Of a DNA stretch of 43,786 nt, positions 7,813 to 16,833 are shown piece after piece (the first letter of the stretch is position 1; every line of letters begins with the position of its first letter). Location: contig JAIKYB010000243.1 of assembly GCA_024683675.1 (NCBI GenBank), forward strand, positions 1 to 43,786, written 5' to 3'. The translations under genes and the position numbers were made by a program. The notes under the pieces were generated by a model. The model did no database searches, was not told the DNA's origin, and saw only the letters and a list, made by a program, of their open reading frames with translations. The DNA is from Treponema sp. (lineage in GTDB: Bacteria > Spirochaetota > Spirochaetia > Treponematales > Treponemataceae).

Positions 7813-8952
7813 CTAGAACAAAGCATCGCCTGTTGCAGGCGCATCAGCTGGGGTAGACTTTTCTTCGGATTTAGCTTTCGCTGTCTTTTTCTTATCTACA
7901 GCATTTCCAGCCTTATCTTTAAGCACCTGTCCTGGGAAAACAATTTCTCTTACCTTAGCTTCAACATCAGCTGCCAATTCAGGATTGTCTTCAAGGAACT
8001 TTACAACATTTTCCTTACCCTGACCAATTTTTTCTTCGCCCATGTTATACCAGGCACCACGTTTATCGATGATACCATGTTTAACAGCGGAATCCAAAAG
8101 ACTGGCTGCAGAAGAAATACCTTTTCCGAAATAAATATCAAGTTCACACTTTCTGAATGGAGGCGCAACCTTATTCTTAACAATCTTAACTCGAACTCTA
8201 TTTCCAAGTGCGTCTTCATCACCCTTTCCATCAATTGTTTCAATTCTTCGGATTTCAAGACGAACAGATGAGTAGAATTTCAATGCCTGTCCACCAGTAG
8301 TTGTTTCTGGATTACCGAACATAACACCAATTTTCATTCGAATCTGATTAATAAAAATAACAATACAATTTGACTTACCAATAATTGCAGTAAGTTTTCT
8401 GAGTGCCTGACTCATCAAACGAGCCTGCATACCCATAACAGCATCACCCATTTCACCTTCAATTTCCTTTTCAGGAGTCAAAGCAGCAACAGAGTCAACT
8501 ACGATAATATCTACAGCACCACTTCTTACAAGATTTTCTGTGATTTCAAGAGCCTGCTCACCTGTATCAGGTTGGGAAACCCAAAGCTCATCAATATTTA
8601 CACCAAGATTCTTTGCATAAACAGGATCAAGAGCATGTTCAGCATCAACAAAAGCCGCAACGCCGCCTAACTTCTGAGATTCAGCAATAGCATGCAAAGC
8701 CAAAGTAGTTTTTCCGGAACTTTCAGGACCGTACATTTCAATTACACGTCCCTTAGGATAACCACCAATTCCAAGTGCCTCATCAAGCAAAATAGAACCA
8801 GAAGGAATAACCTCAATTCCAGCAGCATCGGCCTTATCACCGAGCTTCATAATAGCGCCCTGTCCAAACTGCTTTTCAATTTGTAGACGAGCCGCCTCCA
8901 ACGCTTTCATTTTTTCCGACATATCCATCGGAGCAGAACCAACATTCGACAT
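7813..8952 (-). CDS. recA: Recombinase RecA
   Basis: 379 residues from ATG 8952, preceded by GGAGG and AGGTGG. The frame is open 18 codons further, but that stretch is the leader. RecA forms filaments on single-stranded DNA, catalyses strand exchange and activates SOS autoproteolysis where LexA exists. Walker A is GPESSGKTT, Walker [11 protein letters not shown], and loop L2 contains [22 protein letters not shown]. The C-terminus is acidic and Ala/Lys-rich ([21 protein letters not shown]), a usual variable tail. An imperfectly spaced palindrome lies 15-30 bases before the start and could be an operator. folK follows closely. Confidence 0.98.
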   Translation of the reverse strand: MSNVGSAPMDMSEKMKALEAARLQIEKQFGQGAIMKLGDKADAAGIEVIPSGSILLDEALGIGGYPKGRVIEMYGPESSGKTTLALHAIAESQKLGGVAAFVDAEHALDPVYAKNLGVNIDELWVSQPDTGEQALEITENLVRSGAVDIIVVDSVAALTPEKEIEGEMGDAVMGMQARLMSQALRKLTAIIGKSNCIVIFINQIRMKIGVMFGNPETTTGGQALKFYSSVRLEIRRIETIDGKGDEDALGNRVRVKIVKNKVAPPFRKCELDIYFGKGISSAASLLDSAVKHGIIDKRGAWYNMGEEKIGQGKENVVKFLEDNPELAADVEAKVREIVFPGQVLKDKAGNAVDKKKTAKAKSEEKSTPADAPATGDALF

Positions 8953-8967
8953 ATAGCCACCTTCCTC

Positions 8968-8982
8968 CCATATATAATATGG
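8968..8982. promoter_or_regulatory. Palindrome in the recA leader, possible operator
   Basis: CCATATATAATATGG consists of 6-base arms (CCATAT / ATATGG) around ATA. It lies 15 bases upstream of the recA ATG and overlaps any -10-like TATTAT. It does not look like known LexA boxes of Gram-negative or Gram-positive type. A regulatory role is inferred from position only. Confidence 0.3.
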
Positions 8983-9034
8983 CCTTAGTTTGTTCATTTT
9001 TACCATTTTTTTGGAAAAAAAATTGGAATTTTTA

Positions 9035-10126
9035 CTATTTTTTTACTTTTTGGTAGACAGAACGGCCTTTTAAGTACCATTTTCCGCCTTCATAAGCAAT
9101 TTGTCCTAGAATCTGTACATAAGAGCTGCCATCAAAATCTCTTGGAGAATCAAAATGAACTGAAACAGAACCGTCATAATTAGACAGAGTTTCATCTCCA
9201 ACAAGTAAATCGCAGGTAAAGGTTCCATTATCATAAGTAACGGCATTTGAAATTTTTCCGCCCCAATCAACCCAACAGTCTATATAAAGAGGAGTTTCTG
9301 CTGTTACATCTGCATAAGAAGGAACATCTGTAATTGTATCAAAATCCGGGATTTCAAGATAGCCTGCAAGTATTCTAGCCTTTTGTTTAATTGCTAAAGA
9401 AGCATCAGAATTCAAGATTCTGTTTATTTCAATCTGAGAAGCATTATCCCTATGAAGCTGGAAATATTTAAGAGCATCATTGTACTTTCGGACAATATCC
9501 TTATTAGAAAGAATATATTTATAAGTCTGATTTGTTAAATCACTTTCCTTGGCATCAGAACGTTCATCAGATGAAAGCTCTAACTGACTAAGATCTTCTC
9601 TATAAGCCGGATATTTTTGACCTCTATGGAATGCAAAGAGAACAACTGCAACTCCCAAAATTGCAGCAATTAGAGGGGCCACAATAAGAGCTACCTTATC
9701 CGGATTAAAGCCTAAAGGAGGATAAAACTGTTCTATTCTGCCAGTGTCTACCCAGCGGCAAATTGTATCATAATCACCATGAACTCTTATAAAGGCAAGA
9801 GCCGCATCTGCTGTTTTATTTCCAGGATCATTTTCTTTTATTTCAAGATAATACTGAATTGCACGGGCAGAATCCCCTCTTCTAAGAAAAATGGCAGCCT
9901 GAGCAAGCAGCAATCTTGTATCCGTCAGTCGGATTCTTCTAGCCATCTGTAAATATGAAGAAGCTGCCCCTATGTCTCCGACATAAAGGCAGGCTATACC
10001 GAGAATTAAATAATATTCAAAATTGTCTTCATAAACCTCAGACTTGGATTCAAGACGCTTAATTGCCGTTGCAAAATGACGGCGGCGCATATCATTCCAA
10101 GCCAGAGTGATAGCATCTTTTGCCAT
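9035..10126 (-). CDS. TPR protein with a central transmembrane segment
   Basis: 363 residues. The first 130 are cytoplasmic by prediction and contain TPR-like helical pairs ([40 protein letters not shown]). A single membrane segment follows at about 146-166 ([20 protein letters not shown]). The remaining 195 residues would be periplasmic; they are helical and then beta-rich, ending with [20 protein letters not shown]. It is separated by three bases from the upstream secreted-protein gene and by 82 from recA. No catalytic motif is visible. Together with the two genes upstream it looks like part of an envelope assembly. Confidence 0.78.
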   Translation of the reverse strand: MAKDAITLAWNDMRRRHFATAIKRLESKSEVYEDNFEYYLILGIACLYVGDIGAASSYLQMARRIRLTDTRLLLAQAAIFLRRGDSARAIQYYLEIKENDPGNKTADAALAFIRVHGDYDTICRWVDTGRIEQFYPPLGFNPDKVALIVAPLIAAILGVAVVLFAFHRGQKYPAYREDLSQLELSSDERSDAKESDLTNQTYKYILSNKDIVRKYNDALKYFQLHRDNASQIEINRILNSDASLAIKQKARILAGYLEIPDFDTITDVPSYADVTAETPLYIDCWVDWGGKISNAVTYDNGTFTCDLLVGDETLSNYDGSVSVHFDSPRDFDGSSYVQILGQIAYEGGKWYLKGRSVYQKVKK

Positions 10127-10129
10127 AAA

Positions 10130-11344
10130 CTATTGTTGCCTCAAAATCGAAAGAATGGCATCCAATTCTGCATTCAACTGGAGTATTTCTTTACGATTAA
10201 CAGATGAACTATTTTCTTCCAAAGCTGAAATTCTGTCAATCAGATTCTGAACATATTCCAAAGTAAGCTGTTCTTTTGAAAGATTATTTACATTAAAAGG
10301 AACATCCCTTCTAACTGCAAATTCATCAATTAAGTCAGGCTTTTTGCTATTTAAGTCAATTTTTTCTTCTATAGGCTGTGGAACAAGCTTTTCTACAACT
10401 TCAACAGGCTCTGGTTCAGGTTCAGCAGGCTTTTCCGGAACTTTTCCACCTACATAAAGAGCTCCCTGTGGCACATTACCATCCGCTGCCAGGGCAAGAC
10501 AGAAAACATAAGAAACAGACTGATTTGGTTTAAGTCTTGCAGAAGGCCAGTTTATTCCAATTGCCGAATTTTTATATGAAAGGACAGTGTCAAAGGTTCT
10601 GTAAACAGCCATGTCTGGTTCCCAGGCAGTTTTTTCCATAGTAGCATAATTTGCAAGTGCAACAAGTTCAGGCTGAGAAATATCTGCGCCATCCAAAAGG
10701 AGCTGCATAACAGCATTTGAATTGCGTGAATAAATCCATCTCTGATCTTTTACAGAACGGTATAAAACTTCACTCTTTATAGGAGAATTATCCATTCCGT
10801 AGAAATGGTAACTGTCAGATTCTCCAAGAATTGTATCAAGCACAGCACGAAGGGCAAAATCATCAGATTTCTGTCCTACATTTTTTACAGTTGCAGTAAC
10901 TTTTACCATATCAACATCATTCTCAGAATAAGATCTGATGCTTTCAAGTTCAACTACAACTTCTGCAGCTTTAGCAACCTTATAGTATATATTAAATCCG
11001 GCCTCATTCTTTGAAACTGAAGTCTGAACATTTTTATCTGACAGCAATCTGTAGCGTTTTTTACCAGCCTTAAGGAAAAATCCGGAAGAAGTGTACTCGT
11101 TTACAGTAGAAAGAACAGGAATATATTTATCGTTATCATTAAGAACCAGGAAATTAAAGGTTCCAAGAGTTGGTTTTACACGAAGCTGAACAATTCCATC
11201 CTTAAAATTTAATTCTTTTGCAGAAGTATCAACCCAACCAGTGTAATTCTTTTTTTCTTCAGCAATTTCTTCCTCTGCGCTAAGAGGCATAAGACATAAA
11301 ACAGAGAAAAGGAGCCCTACTGCTCCTAAGATTTTTTTCTTCAT
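10130..11344 (-). CDS. Secreted protein of unknown function with C-terminal coiled coil
   Basis: 404 residues from ATG 11344. The earlier ATG at 11362 overlaps the upstream stop, while AAGGAGGG lies eight bases before 11344 and a signal peptide starts right there (KKKILGAVGLLFSVLCLMPLSAE). The mature domain, about 30-310, is beta-rich without catalytic motifs. A proline-glutamate linker (KPAEPEPEPVEVVE) follows, and a terminal coiled coil of about 50 residues (NLIDRISALEENSSSVNRKE). Linkers of this type often span the periplasm. The gene lies between two TPR envelope genes with almost no spacing, so a shared complex is likely, but this is inference. Confidence 0.78.
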   Translation of the reverse strand: MKKKILGAVGLLFSVLCLMPLSAEEEIAEEKKNYTGWVDTSAKELNFKDGIVQLRVKPTLGTFNFLVLNDNDKYIPVLSTVNEYTSSGFFLKAGKKRYRLLSDKNVQTSVSKNEAGFNIYYKVAKAAEVVVELESIRSYSENDVDMVKVTATVKNVGQKSDDFALRAVLDTILGESDSYHFYGMDNSPIKSEVLYRSVKDQRWIYSRNSNAVMQLLLDGADISQPELVALANYATMEKTAWEPDMAVYRTFDTVLSYKNSAIGINWPSARLKPNQSVSYVFCLALAADGNVPQGALYVGGKVPEKPAEPEPEPVEVVEKLVPQPIEEKIDLNSKKPDLIDEFAVRRDVPFNVNNLSKEQLTLEYVQNLIDRISALEENSSSVNRKEILQLNAELDAILSILRQQ

Positions 11345-11361
11345 AATAAACCCTCCTTCCA

Positions 11362-12270
11362 TTATTCCTGATCTTCAAGAATCTTCTGAGCTTCAAGAGC
11401 CTTCTGCTTCAAAAGCTTAATCTGTTCTTTAGTTTCATCATATGGCTCAGCATTTGGAACATCTATGTCATCAGTGTATTTTACTGCATTTGAACTGATA
11501 TAAGTGTAAGCTTCCTCAGTTTTTACTGCCGAAAGCTGGTGTTCAAGGTCTAAAATCTGACGTTCAAGCTCTTCATTTCTTGAAGTTGCTTCAGCAAGCT
11601 TCTGTCGGGTTGTATTTACAGAATCGGAATTATACATTTTAAGCTGCTTTTCATATTCTTCCTTAGCAGAAAGGTATTCTTCACCGGTCTGCTTCAGCAA
11701 ATAAAGAAGCTTTTCTTCTCTGGCCCGCTGCAAAATTGATTCAATTCTATATTGAGCAGCAGGAGCCTTTGGTGCATCCGGATATTCAGAAACAATTCTT
11801 TCAAAAATTGCAGAAGCTTCATCATACTGGTAAGAAGCAAATAAGGCTTCACCAATATAGAACAAGGCAGAAGAATATAAATCACTATTTTCAAATTGAT
11901 GACAAAAATCACTTAGAGCGATTATGGATTTTTCATATTCTCCCATATTGTAAAGGGCGAAGCCCTTTTGGAAACTAACATTAGAGGTATAAAGAGAATC
12001 AGGGAAGCTATCAAGGTAAACATTACAATCATCCAGAGCTGCTTTATAATCTCCATCATAAATTTCCGCAGAGATCAGCATATAATACACATCTGGAGTT
12101 AGATTTTCAGGATAGGCAACAGCTTTTTTCAAGAGCATTTTTGCTGAAGACCACTGCCCTTCTGAATAAAAACGACAGCCCTCCACAAATGCAGTGCTTG
12201 CAGTTTCTGATGCCCAGCTTCCAAAAGAAAGACATCCTGCAGCTAATAAAATCGCCAGAATTTTCTTCAT
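11362..12270 (-). CDS. Periplasmic TPR / coiled-coil protein, YbgF (CpoB)-like architecture
   Basis: 302 residues from ATG 12270, where a signal peptide begins (MKKILAILLAAGCLSFGSWA). A TTG six codons earlier is the alternative. TPR repeats fill about 30-180, with the outer-membrane lipoprotein/YbgF-type signature SALFYIGEALFASYQYDEAS. A coiled coil is at about 190-260 (TSRNEELERQILDLEHQLSA). Proteins with TPRs of this kind connect cell-wall synthesis with the outer membrane in other bacteria, but the order of domains here (TPR first, coiled coil second) is the reverse of CpoB, so I do not use that name. It follows rpe by 22 bases. Confidence 0.78.
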   Translation of the reverse strand: MKKILAILLAAGCLSFGSWASETASTAFVEGCRFYSEGQWSSAKMLLKKAVAYPENLTPDVYYMLISAEIYDGDYKAALDDCNVYLDSFPDSLYTSNVSFQKGFALYNMGEYEKSIIALSDFCHQFENSDLYSSALFYIGEALFASYQYDEASAIFERIVSEYPDAPKAPAAQYRIESILQRAREEKLLYLLKQTGEEYLSAKEEYEKQLKMYNSDSVNTTRQKLAEATSRNEELERQILDLEHQLSAVKTEEAYTYISSNAVKYTDDIDVPNAEPYDETKEQIKLLKQKALEAQKILEDQE

Positions 12271-12292
12271 ACTAACTTTCTTCTCCAATAAA

Positions 12293-12922
12293 TCAATTCC
12301 ACTTCAAACTGCCGTTAAAGAAAGCAGAACCAGAAACAACAACATCGGTTCCAGCTTTAACAACAGAATCCACTGTATTCTGATTCACTCCGCCATCTAC
12401 AGAAATAAGGTATGAATATCCATTCTCCTCACGTAATTTCTTGAGTTCTAAAACCTTATCTACACAAGACGGAATGAGTTTTTGTCCTCCCCAACCGGGA
12501 TTGACAGTCATCACCAATATAATATCGGCAGATTTTGCGATTTCCGACAGTGTAGAAATAGGAGTTCCTGGACAAATTGCAACTCCAGCCTTCTTTCCAC
12601 GCTCATGAATCATCTGAATAAGCCTGTGAGCGTGAGCTGTTGCTTCGATATGGAAGGTAACCCAATCGGCACCAGCATCAATAAAGCTGTTAATCTGATT
12701 TTCAGGTTTTTCAACCATAAGGTGAACGTCAAAAGGAAGCTTAGTAAGCTTTCTGATTGAACGAATTACAGGATGTCCATAAGTAATTTCTGGAACAAAC
12801 TGTCCATCCATTACATCAATATGAACCACAGAACCATTGTTATTTTCAATTTGTCTTACCGCAGCTTCAAGATTAGCAAAATCAGCAGAAAGAAGCGACG
12901 GTGCTAAAATAGGAGTTTTCAT
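12293..12922 (-). CDS. rpe: Ribulose-phosphate 3-epimerase
   Basis: 209 residues, a TIM barrel that interconverts ribulose-5-phosphate and xylulose-5-phosphate in the pentose phosphate pathway. Seen: the start APSLLSADFANLE, the metal and active-site segments VHIDVMDGQFVPEITYGHPV, FDVHLMVEKPE and VMTVNPGWGGQ, and the phosphate-binding end SVDGGVNQNT / VVSGSAFF. No Shine-Dalgarno sequence precedes the ATG; instead a perfect 16-base palindrome abuts the start codon and contains a -10 element. It is the first gene of the long minus-strand run that includes recA and rpsA. Confidence 0.97.
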   Translation of the reverse strand: MKTPILAPSLLSADFANLEAAVRQIENNNGSVVHIDVMDGQFVPEITYGHPVIRSIRKLTKLPFDVHLMVEKPENQINSFIDAGADWVTFHIEATAHAHRLIQMIHERGKKAGVAICPGTPISTLSEIAKSADIILVMTVNPGWGGQKLIPSCVDKVLELKKLREENGYSYLISVDGGVNQNTVDSVVKAGTDVVVSGSAFFNGSLKWN

Positions 12923-12960
12923 TTACTATATATAGTAACAAAAAGGCATTTATTAGACAA
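12923..12960 (-). promoter_or_regulatory. rpe promoter with palindrome touching the start codon
   Basis: On the minus strand TTGTCT (12955-12960), 17 bp, TACTAT (12932-12937), then nine bases and ATG. A start 7-9 bases after the -10 would give an mRNA with zero to two leader bases. The bases 12923-12938 read TTACTATATATAGTAA, a perfect 16-base palindrome covering the -10 and ending exactly at the start codon, which could be an operator. Confidence 0.6.
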
Positions 12961-12996
12961 TCAAAAACGTATAAGAAATTTTATTAAAAAAAATGC

Positions 12997-13025
12997 TTGA
13001 CATATCATTACTTTCGCTGTATAAA
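12997..13025 (+). promoter_or_regulatory. Upstream sigma70 promoter P1 for the TPR-GreA unit
   Basis: TTGACA at 12997-13002, a spacer of 17 bases, and TATAAA at 13020-13025. This is a near-consensus promoter about 80 bases before the first gene. Confidence 0.7.
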
Positions 13026-13061
13026 TCTTGTCTCATTTTTCCTAAATTTAAACAATCTTTA

Positions 13062-13089
13062 TTGACTAAGTCCCCGAACTTTGTATAAA
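13062..13089 (+). promoter_or_regulatory. Downstream sigma70 promoter P2 for the TPR-GreA unit
   Basis: TTGACT at 13062-13067, a spacer of 16 bases, and TATAAA at 13084-13089. A start near 13096 leaves only about ten leader bases before the ATG at 13106, and no Shine-Dalgarno sequence lies in them. Confidence 0.65.
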
Positions 13090-13105
13090 ATCAAAATTAG
13101 ACATT

Positions 13106-14038
13106 ATGGAAATTCAAACAGAAGCAAAGATGAAGGAAGTCCTGAACTTTTTGCAGCAGGGGAATCCTTTTGAAGCACAAAAGATTATAAGTACTCTTTT
13201 TGAATCCGACTTGGACAGCAAAGAACTTATATTCACAAATAAGTGCTGCATTTTCTGGATTGAATCCATAAAGCGTCTCAGAAATACAGAAGACAGCTAC
13301 GAGCAAAATGAAGGTCTTTTACAGGAATGGAAAACTTTTCAGTCTTATATTTCTAGAGACACAAACACATACGAACCGGCTTTAGATGCTGTTCAACATG
13401 GCTTTTTTACAAAGGCTCTGGAAAGATTTACAGAGTTGCTTGAAGAAAAGGAACCATATCAGAGGGCAGAAATCTATAAAAGAGCCGGCATATGCCACAA
13501 GAAGCTGGGAAACTTTGATATGGCCCGCTCCTTTCTTATGGAAGCGAACAGTATCTACCCTAACCTTTCTTCTGTTCTGGCAGAACTGGCTGACTGCTGT
13601 TCTTTATGTGGAGAAGACAAATACGGAAAGCTGCTTTTTAGAGAGGCTTTCTATATTGACCCGGAGTCAATAGACTTAAGTTTTCTAGATTCAGAGCTTA
13701 TTAAGTGTCTGATTAAGATTACAAAAGAAAAGAAGCATTCCGGACAGGCATTACAATATTGGATTCCAGTATATGGAGTTCTAAACGGAGTGCTTAATAT
13801 AAAAAAGGAGCTTATACCACAGGAAGTGGTGAAGCTCAAGAAAGAAATTTATGCGAAAGAAAGCGAATACAAGGATCCTTCATGTAATGCAGAGATTCTG
13901 GTTCCTCGCCTTCTGAACTGTTATTTCAGACTTATGGATCATTACACGCTTGTTCATGAGAGTAGTACGAAGTGTAATGAGATATTGTTAAAAATTAAAA
14001 TTCTAGATTCAACAGTGTATCAGGCATACATCAGTTGA
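13106..14038 (+). CDS. Cytoplasmic TPR protein upstream of GreA
   Basis: 310 residues with no signal peptide or membrane segment. Helical repeat pairs are visible from about 90 to 190 (EPALDAVQHGFFTKALERFT, AEIYKRAGICHKKLGNFDMA, YPNLSSVLAELADCCSLCGE), which is TPR-like spacing. The rest is helical too. Several cysteines are scattered without a metal-binding pattern. It is preceded by two tandem promoters and followed after 34 bases by the greA fusion gene, so the two are probably made together; a chaperone or scaffold role next to RNA polymerase is possible but only inferred from this neighbour. A second ATG at 13130 is an alternative start. Confidence 0.75.
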   Translation: MEIQTEAKMKEVLNFLQQGNPFEAQKIISTLFESDLDSKELIFTNKCCIFWIESIKRLRNTEDSYEQNEGLLQEWKTFQSYISRDTNTYEPALDAVQHGFFTKALERFTELLEEKEPYQRAEIYKRAGICHKKLGNFDMARSFLMEANSIYPNLSSVLAELADCCSLCGEDKYGKLLFREAFYIDPESIDLSFLDSELIKCLIKITKEKKHSGQALQYWIPVYGVLNGVLNIKKELIPQEVVKLKKEIYAKESEYKDPSCNAEILVPRLLNCYFRLMDHYTLVHESSTKCNEILLKIKILDSTVYQAYIS

Positions 14039-14072
14039 TGAGAATTTGTGTTAGCAAACACAGGAGTAAAGA

Positions 14073-16766
14073 ATGGCAGATTTAATTCAGTCCATCCAGG
14101 ACAAACTTAAGGAAGAGACTTGGACACGTGCAACAATCAGTAACTACACACAGAATGATTTGAAAGAACTTTCAAAAATTGTAGAAGAAGCACGAAATGA
14201 AAACTGTGAAACAGAAATTCATGATATTTGTGAAGAGCATCTTTCACATACAAAGGACAGTATTATAGCCCTTTACATCTGTGGAATTCTTGACTTACAG
14301 AAAGGCGCTCTTGACAACTCGGCACTTGTAAATCTGGTTGATATCTTCCAGAAAAATCACAAGGAAGCTATTGTTACTTACCTTTGTGAAAGCATTCTTG
14401 AAGATGATCCAAACAATAAGTTTGCACTTCGCACCTTAGCAGACGGCTACCTTGCAGAAAATAACGAAAAAGTTTGGGAGCTTTATGCAAAGCTTGTAAA
14501 GATTGACTTTGAAGAAGCTGACCTTGCAAAAGCCCTTGCAGAACACTATGACGCAATTGGCGATAAGGAAAATTCAATCAGTTACTACAAAAAAGCAATC
14601 CTTCGCTATATCAATCAGAATAACTACAATGCCTGTAAAGAAATCTGGTCTAAGCTTGTACAGACAATCCCAGAAGAATTCGACTTCTTCCAGATGCTGC
14701 GTCGCAAGATTTCAAAGACAATGGGTGAAATCAGAACTTCTACCCTCATGAGAGAACTTTACACCTGGTATAAAGACAATAAGAAATGGGATACTGCAAT
14801 CCTTATTCTTAAACAGAATCTTGAAATTGACCAGAAGGATCCTTGGGAACGTAAAGAAATTACAGAATGTTTCCGTGGAAAATATGCAGAACACAGCCAT
14901 CTTGAAGACTATATCCGTACATCTAACCTTACTCAGTCTTACAGAAACGTATTCGAAGCTATTAATGACTTTGAAAAACACATTGCTTTTGATAAAAAGA
15001 GCTTTGTATTCCATAGAAACTGGGGTGTTGGTATTATCACAAAGCTTGAAAAAGACACTCTTACAATCAACTTTGGAAAGGTTGCCGGCGTACGCGAAAT
15101 GAAGCTTTCTATGGCAGTTACAGCCCTTAAACCACTTTCAAGAGACCATATCTGGGTTCTTAAAGCTACAAAACAGCCAAAAGAACTTGCTGAAATGATT
15201 AAAAAAGATAAGGAATGGGCCCTTGAAACAATCATCAAGAGTCATGACAACAACTGTGACTTTAAGAAAATTAAAGCAGAGCTGGTTCCAAGTATTCTTA
15301 CTCCAGGTGAATGGACTTCATGGAACAGTGCAGCAAAGAAGATTCTTGAATCTAATTCTAAATTTGGCGTAAATCCAAATGATATTTCTATGTACACCGT
15401 ACGCGATGGAAATATCAGTATTGAAGAAAAGCTTTCTAACGAATTTAAGGCACAGAAGCAGTTCTTTGCACGTGCTGACATTCTTATGAAGTTCTTTGAA
15501 AGTGATGAAACAGACAAGTCAAGCGAACTTTTTGCAGAAATGTTTGCTTACTTTACAGGCTTCCTCAAGAGCATCAACCGTGTAGACGAGCATGTTCTTG
15601 CTTCTTACCTTATTGTTAAATACATCAGCGGAGTAGACAAGCAGTTTACAACTCCTGTTCATGAAACTTTCGCAGAAATCTACAAAAAAATTGAAAATCC
15701 TCGTGATATTTATACAAAGCTCAAGGATTCAAAGAATACACACCTTCGTGCAGACTTCCTCTTAGACATCAAAATGCTTCCAGACTGGAATAAGCAGTAC
15801 ATTTTGCTCTTCCCTACAGTTCTTGATATGAAGCTTTTGAACGACCTTATTGAAAAGGGCTTTGTTGCAGATATTCAGGATTTGGTACGTGAAAGCTTTG
15901 AAAAGTACAAGGATTACCGTGAAACAGCAATCTTCTTCTTCCGTGACTGCCAGGATGAAGATTGGTTCAAGGAAGCTGGAGTTTCTTACGAAAAGCAGTT
16001 GATTGCACTTATCAATATTATTGAATTGACCTTCCGTGAAATCAACAACCACGTAAATACAACAGAAAATAAGAAAATCAATAAGAATGCAACTGAACTT
16101 CTCTTCAAGAATGATGCAATCTTTAATTTCATGTTTGAAAACGGAGAAGCCTGCGTAAAGAAGATGTATACACTCATCGACGATATTGCAGACATTGATC
16201 CTTCATACAAGCAGCTTGCCCGTAACAAGATTCTTGAGAAATATCCTGAATTCAAGTTCCGTGTATCTGAAGAAAAGGCAACTCAGCCTAAGGGTATGAT
16301 TGTTACTGCTAAGAAGCTTGAAGAAAAGAGGGCAGAAGCAGAAAAGATTCAGAATGTTGACCTGCCGGCAAATGCAAAGGATGTTGCAGACGCTCGTGCA
16401 AAGGGAGACTTGAAGGAAAACGCAGAATACAAGGCAGCCCGCGAACAGCAGCACTACCTGCAGCTTACACTTGCAAAGCTTCAGGAAGAACTTTCACGCG
16501 CAGTTGTATTCGATCCAACAACAAGTACAACAGCAGTTGTTTCATTCGCAACAGAAGTTACACTTGTAAACCTTGATTCTGGAAAAGATGAAACATACAC
16601 AATTCTTGGTCCATGGGAATCTGACCCAGATAACAACATTATTTCTTATATGTCTCCATTCGGAAATGCCATTATGGATAAGAAGGTTGGCGCTCAGGTA
16701 TCATTTACAATCAATGATCACAAGTACAACTATGAAATTAAGAATATAAAGAAAGCCAAGAACTAA
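14073..16766 (+). CDS. greA: Transcription elongation factor GreA with long helical N-terminal extension
   Basis: 897 residues. The last ~150 are a complete GreA: coiled coil with the tip motif GDLKENAEY, where Asp779 and Glu782 correspond to the catalytic acidic pair D41/E44 of E. coli GreA, then the globular domain (TEVTLVNLDSGKDETYTILG through the conserved SPFGNAIMDKKVG). GreA rescues backtracked RNA polymerase by stimulating transcript cleavage. The first ~750 residues are helical repeats. At about 307-355 a small beta segment with FVFHRNWGVGIITKLEKDTL resembles the Tudor/KOW-like folds that bind RNA polymerase in UvrD and CarD-type proteins. Spirochaetes such as Borrelia are known to carry a GreA of about 900 residues, so this is a lineage feature. 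AGGAG precedes the ATG. A strong terminator follows. Confidence 0.93.
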   Translation: MADLIQSIQDKLKEETWTRATISNYTQNDLKELSKIVEEARNENCETEIHDICEEHLSHTKDSIIALYICGILDLQKGALDNSALVNLVDIFQKNHKEAIVTYLCESILEDDPNNKFALRTLADGYLAENNEKVWELYAKLVKIDFEEADLAKALAEHYDAIGDKENSISYYKKAILRYINQNNYNACKEIWSKLVQTIPEEFDFFQMLRRKISKTMGEIRTSTLMRELYTWYKDNKKWDTAILILKQNLEIDQKDPWERKEITECFRGKYAEHSHLEDYIRTSNLTQSYRNVFEAINDFEKHIAFDKKSFVFHRNWGVGIITKLEKDTLTINFGKVAGVREMKLSMAVTALKPLSRDHIWVLKATKQPKELAEMIKKDKEWALETIIKSHDNNCDFKKIKAELVPSILTPGEWTSWNSAAKKILESNSKFGVNPNDISMYTVRDGNISIEEKLSNEFKAQKQFFARADILMKFFESDETDKSSELFAEMFAYFTGFLKSINRVDEHVLASYLIVKYISGVDKQFTTPVHETFAEIYKKIENPRDIYTKLKDSKNTHLRADFLLDIKMLPDWNKQYILLFPTVLDMKLLNDLIEKGFVADIQDLVRESFEKYKDYRETAIFFFRDCQDEDWFKEAGVSYEKQLIALINIIELTFREINNHVNTTENKKINKNATELLFKNDAIFNFMFENGEACVKKMYTLIDDIADIDPSYKQLARNKILEKYPEFKFRVSEEKATQPKGMIVTAKKLEEKRAEAEKIQNVDLPANAKDVADARAKGDLKENAEYKAAREQQHYLQLTLAKLQEELSRAVVFDPTTSTTAVVSFATEVTLVNLDSGKDETYTILGPWESDPDNNIISYMSPFGNAIMDKKVGAQVSFTINDHKYNYEIKNIKKAKN

Positions 16767-16777
16767 CACTTAGCAAA

Positions 16778-16809
16778 AGAGGTTGTCTTGCGACAACCTC
16801 TTTTTTTTT
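16778..16809 (+). terminator. Intrinsic terminator after greA
   Basis: A 10-bp perfect stem (AGAGGTTGTC at 16778-16787, complement ending at 16801) with a TTGC loop is followed by eight T. Confidence 0.95.
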
Positions 16810-16833
16810 AGTCTTTAAGTTTTAAGGTAAATT

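Noticed and set aside
7771-8271. 166-codon plus-strand frame opposite recA
   Set aside because: It lies antisense to a strongly conserved gene, with no promoter, ribosome-binding site or recognisable motif.
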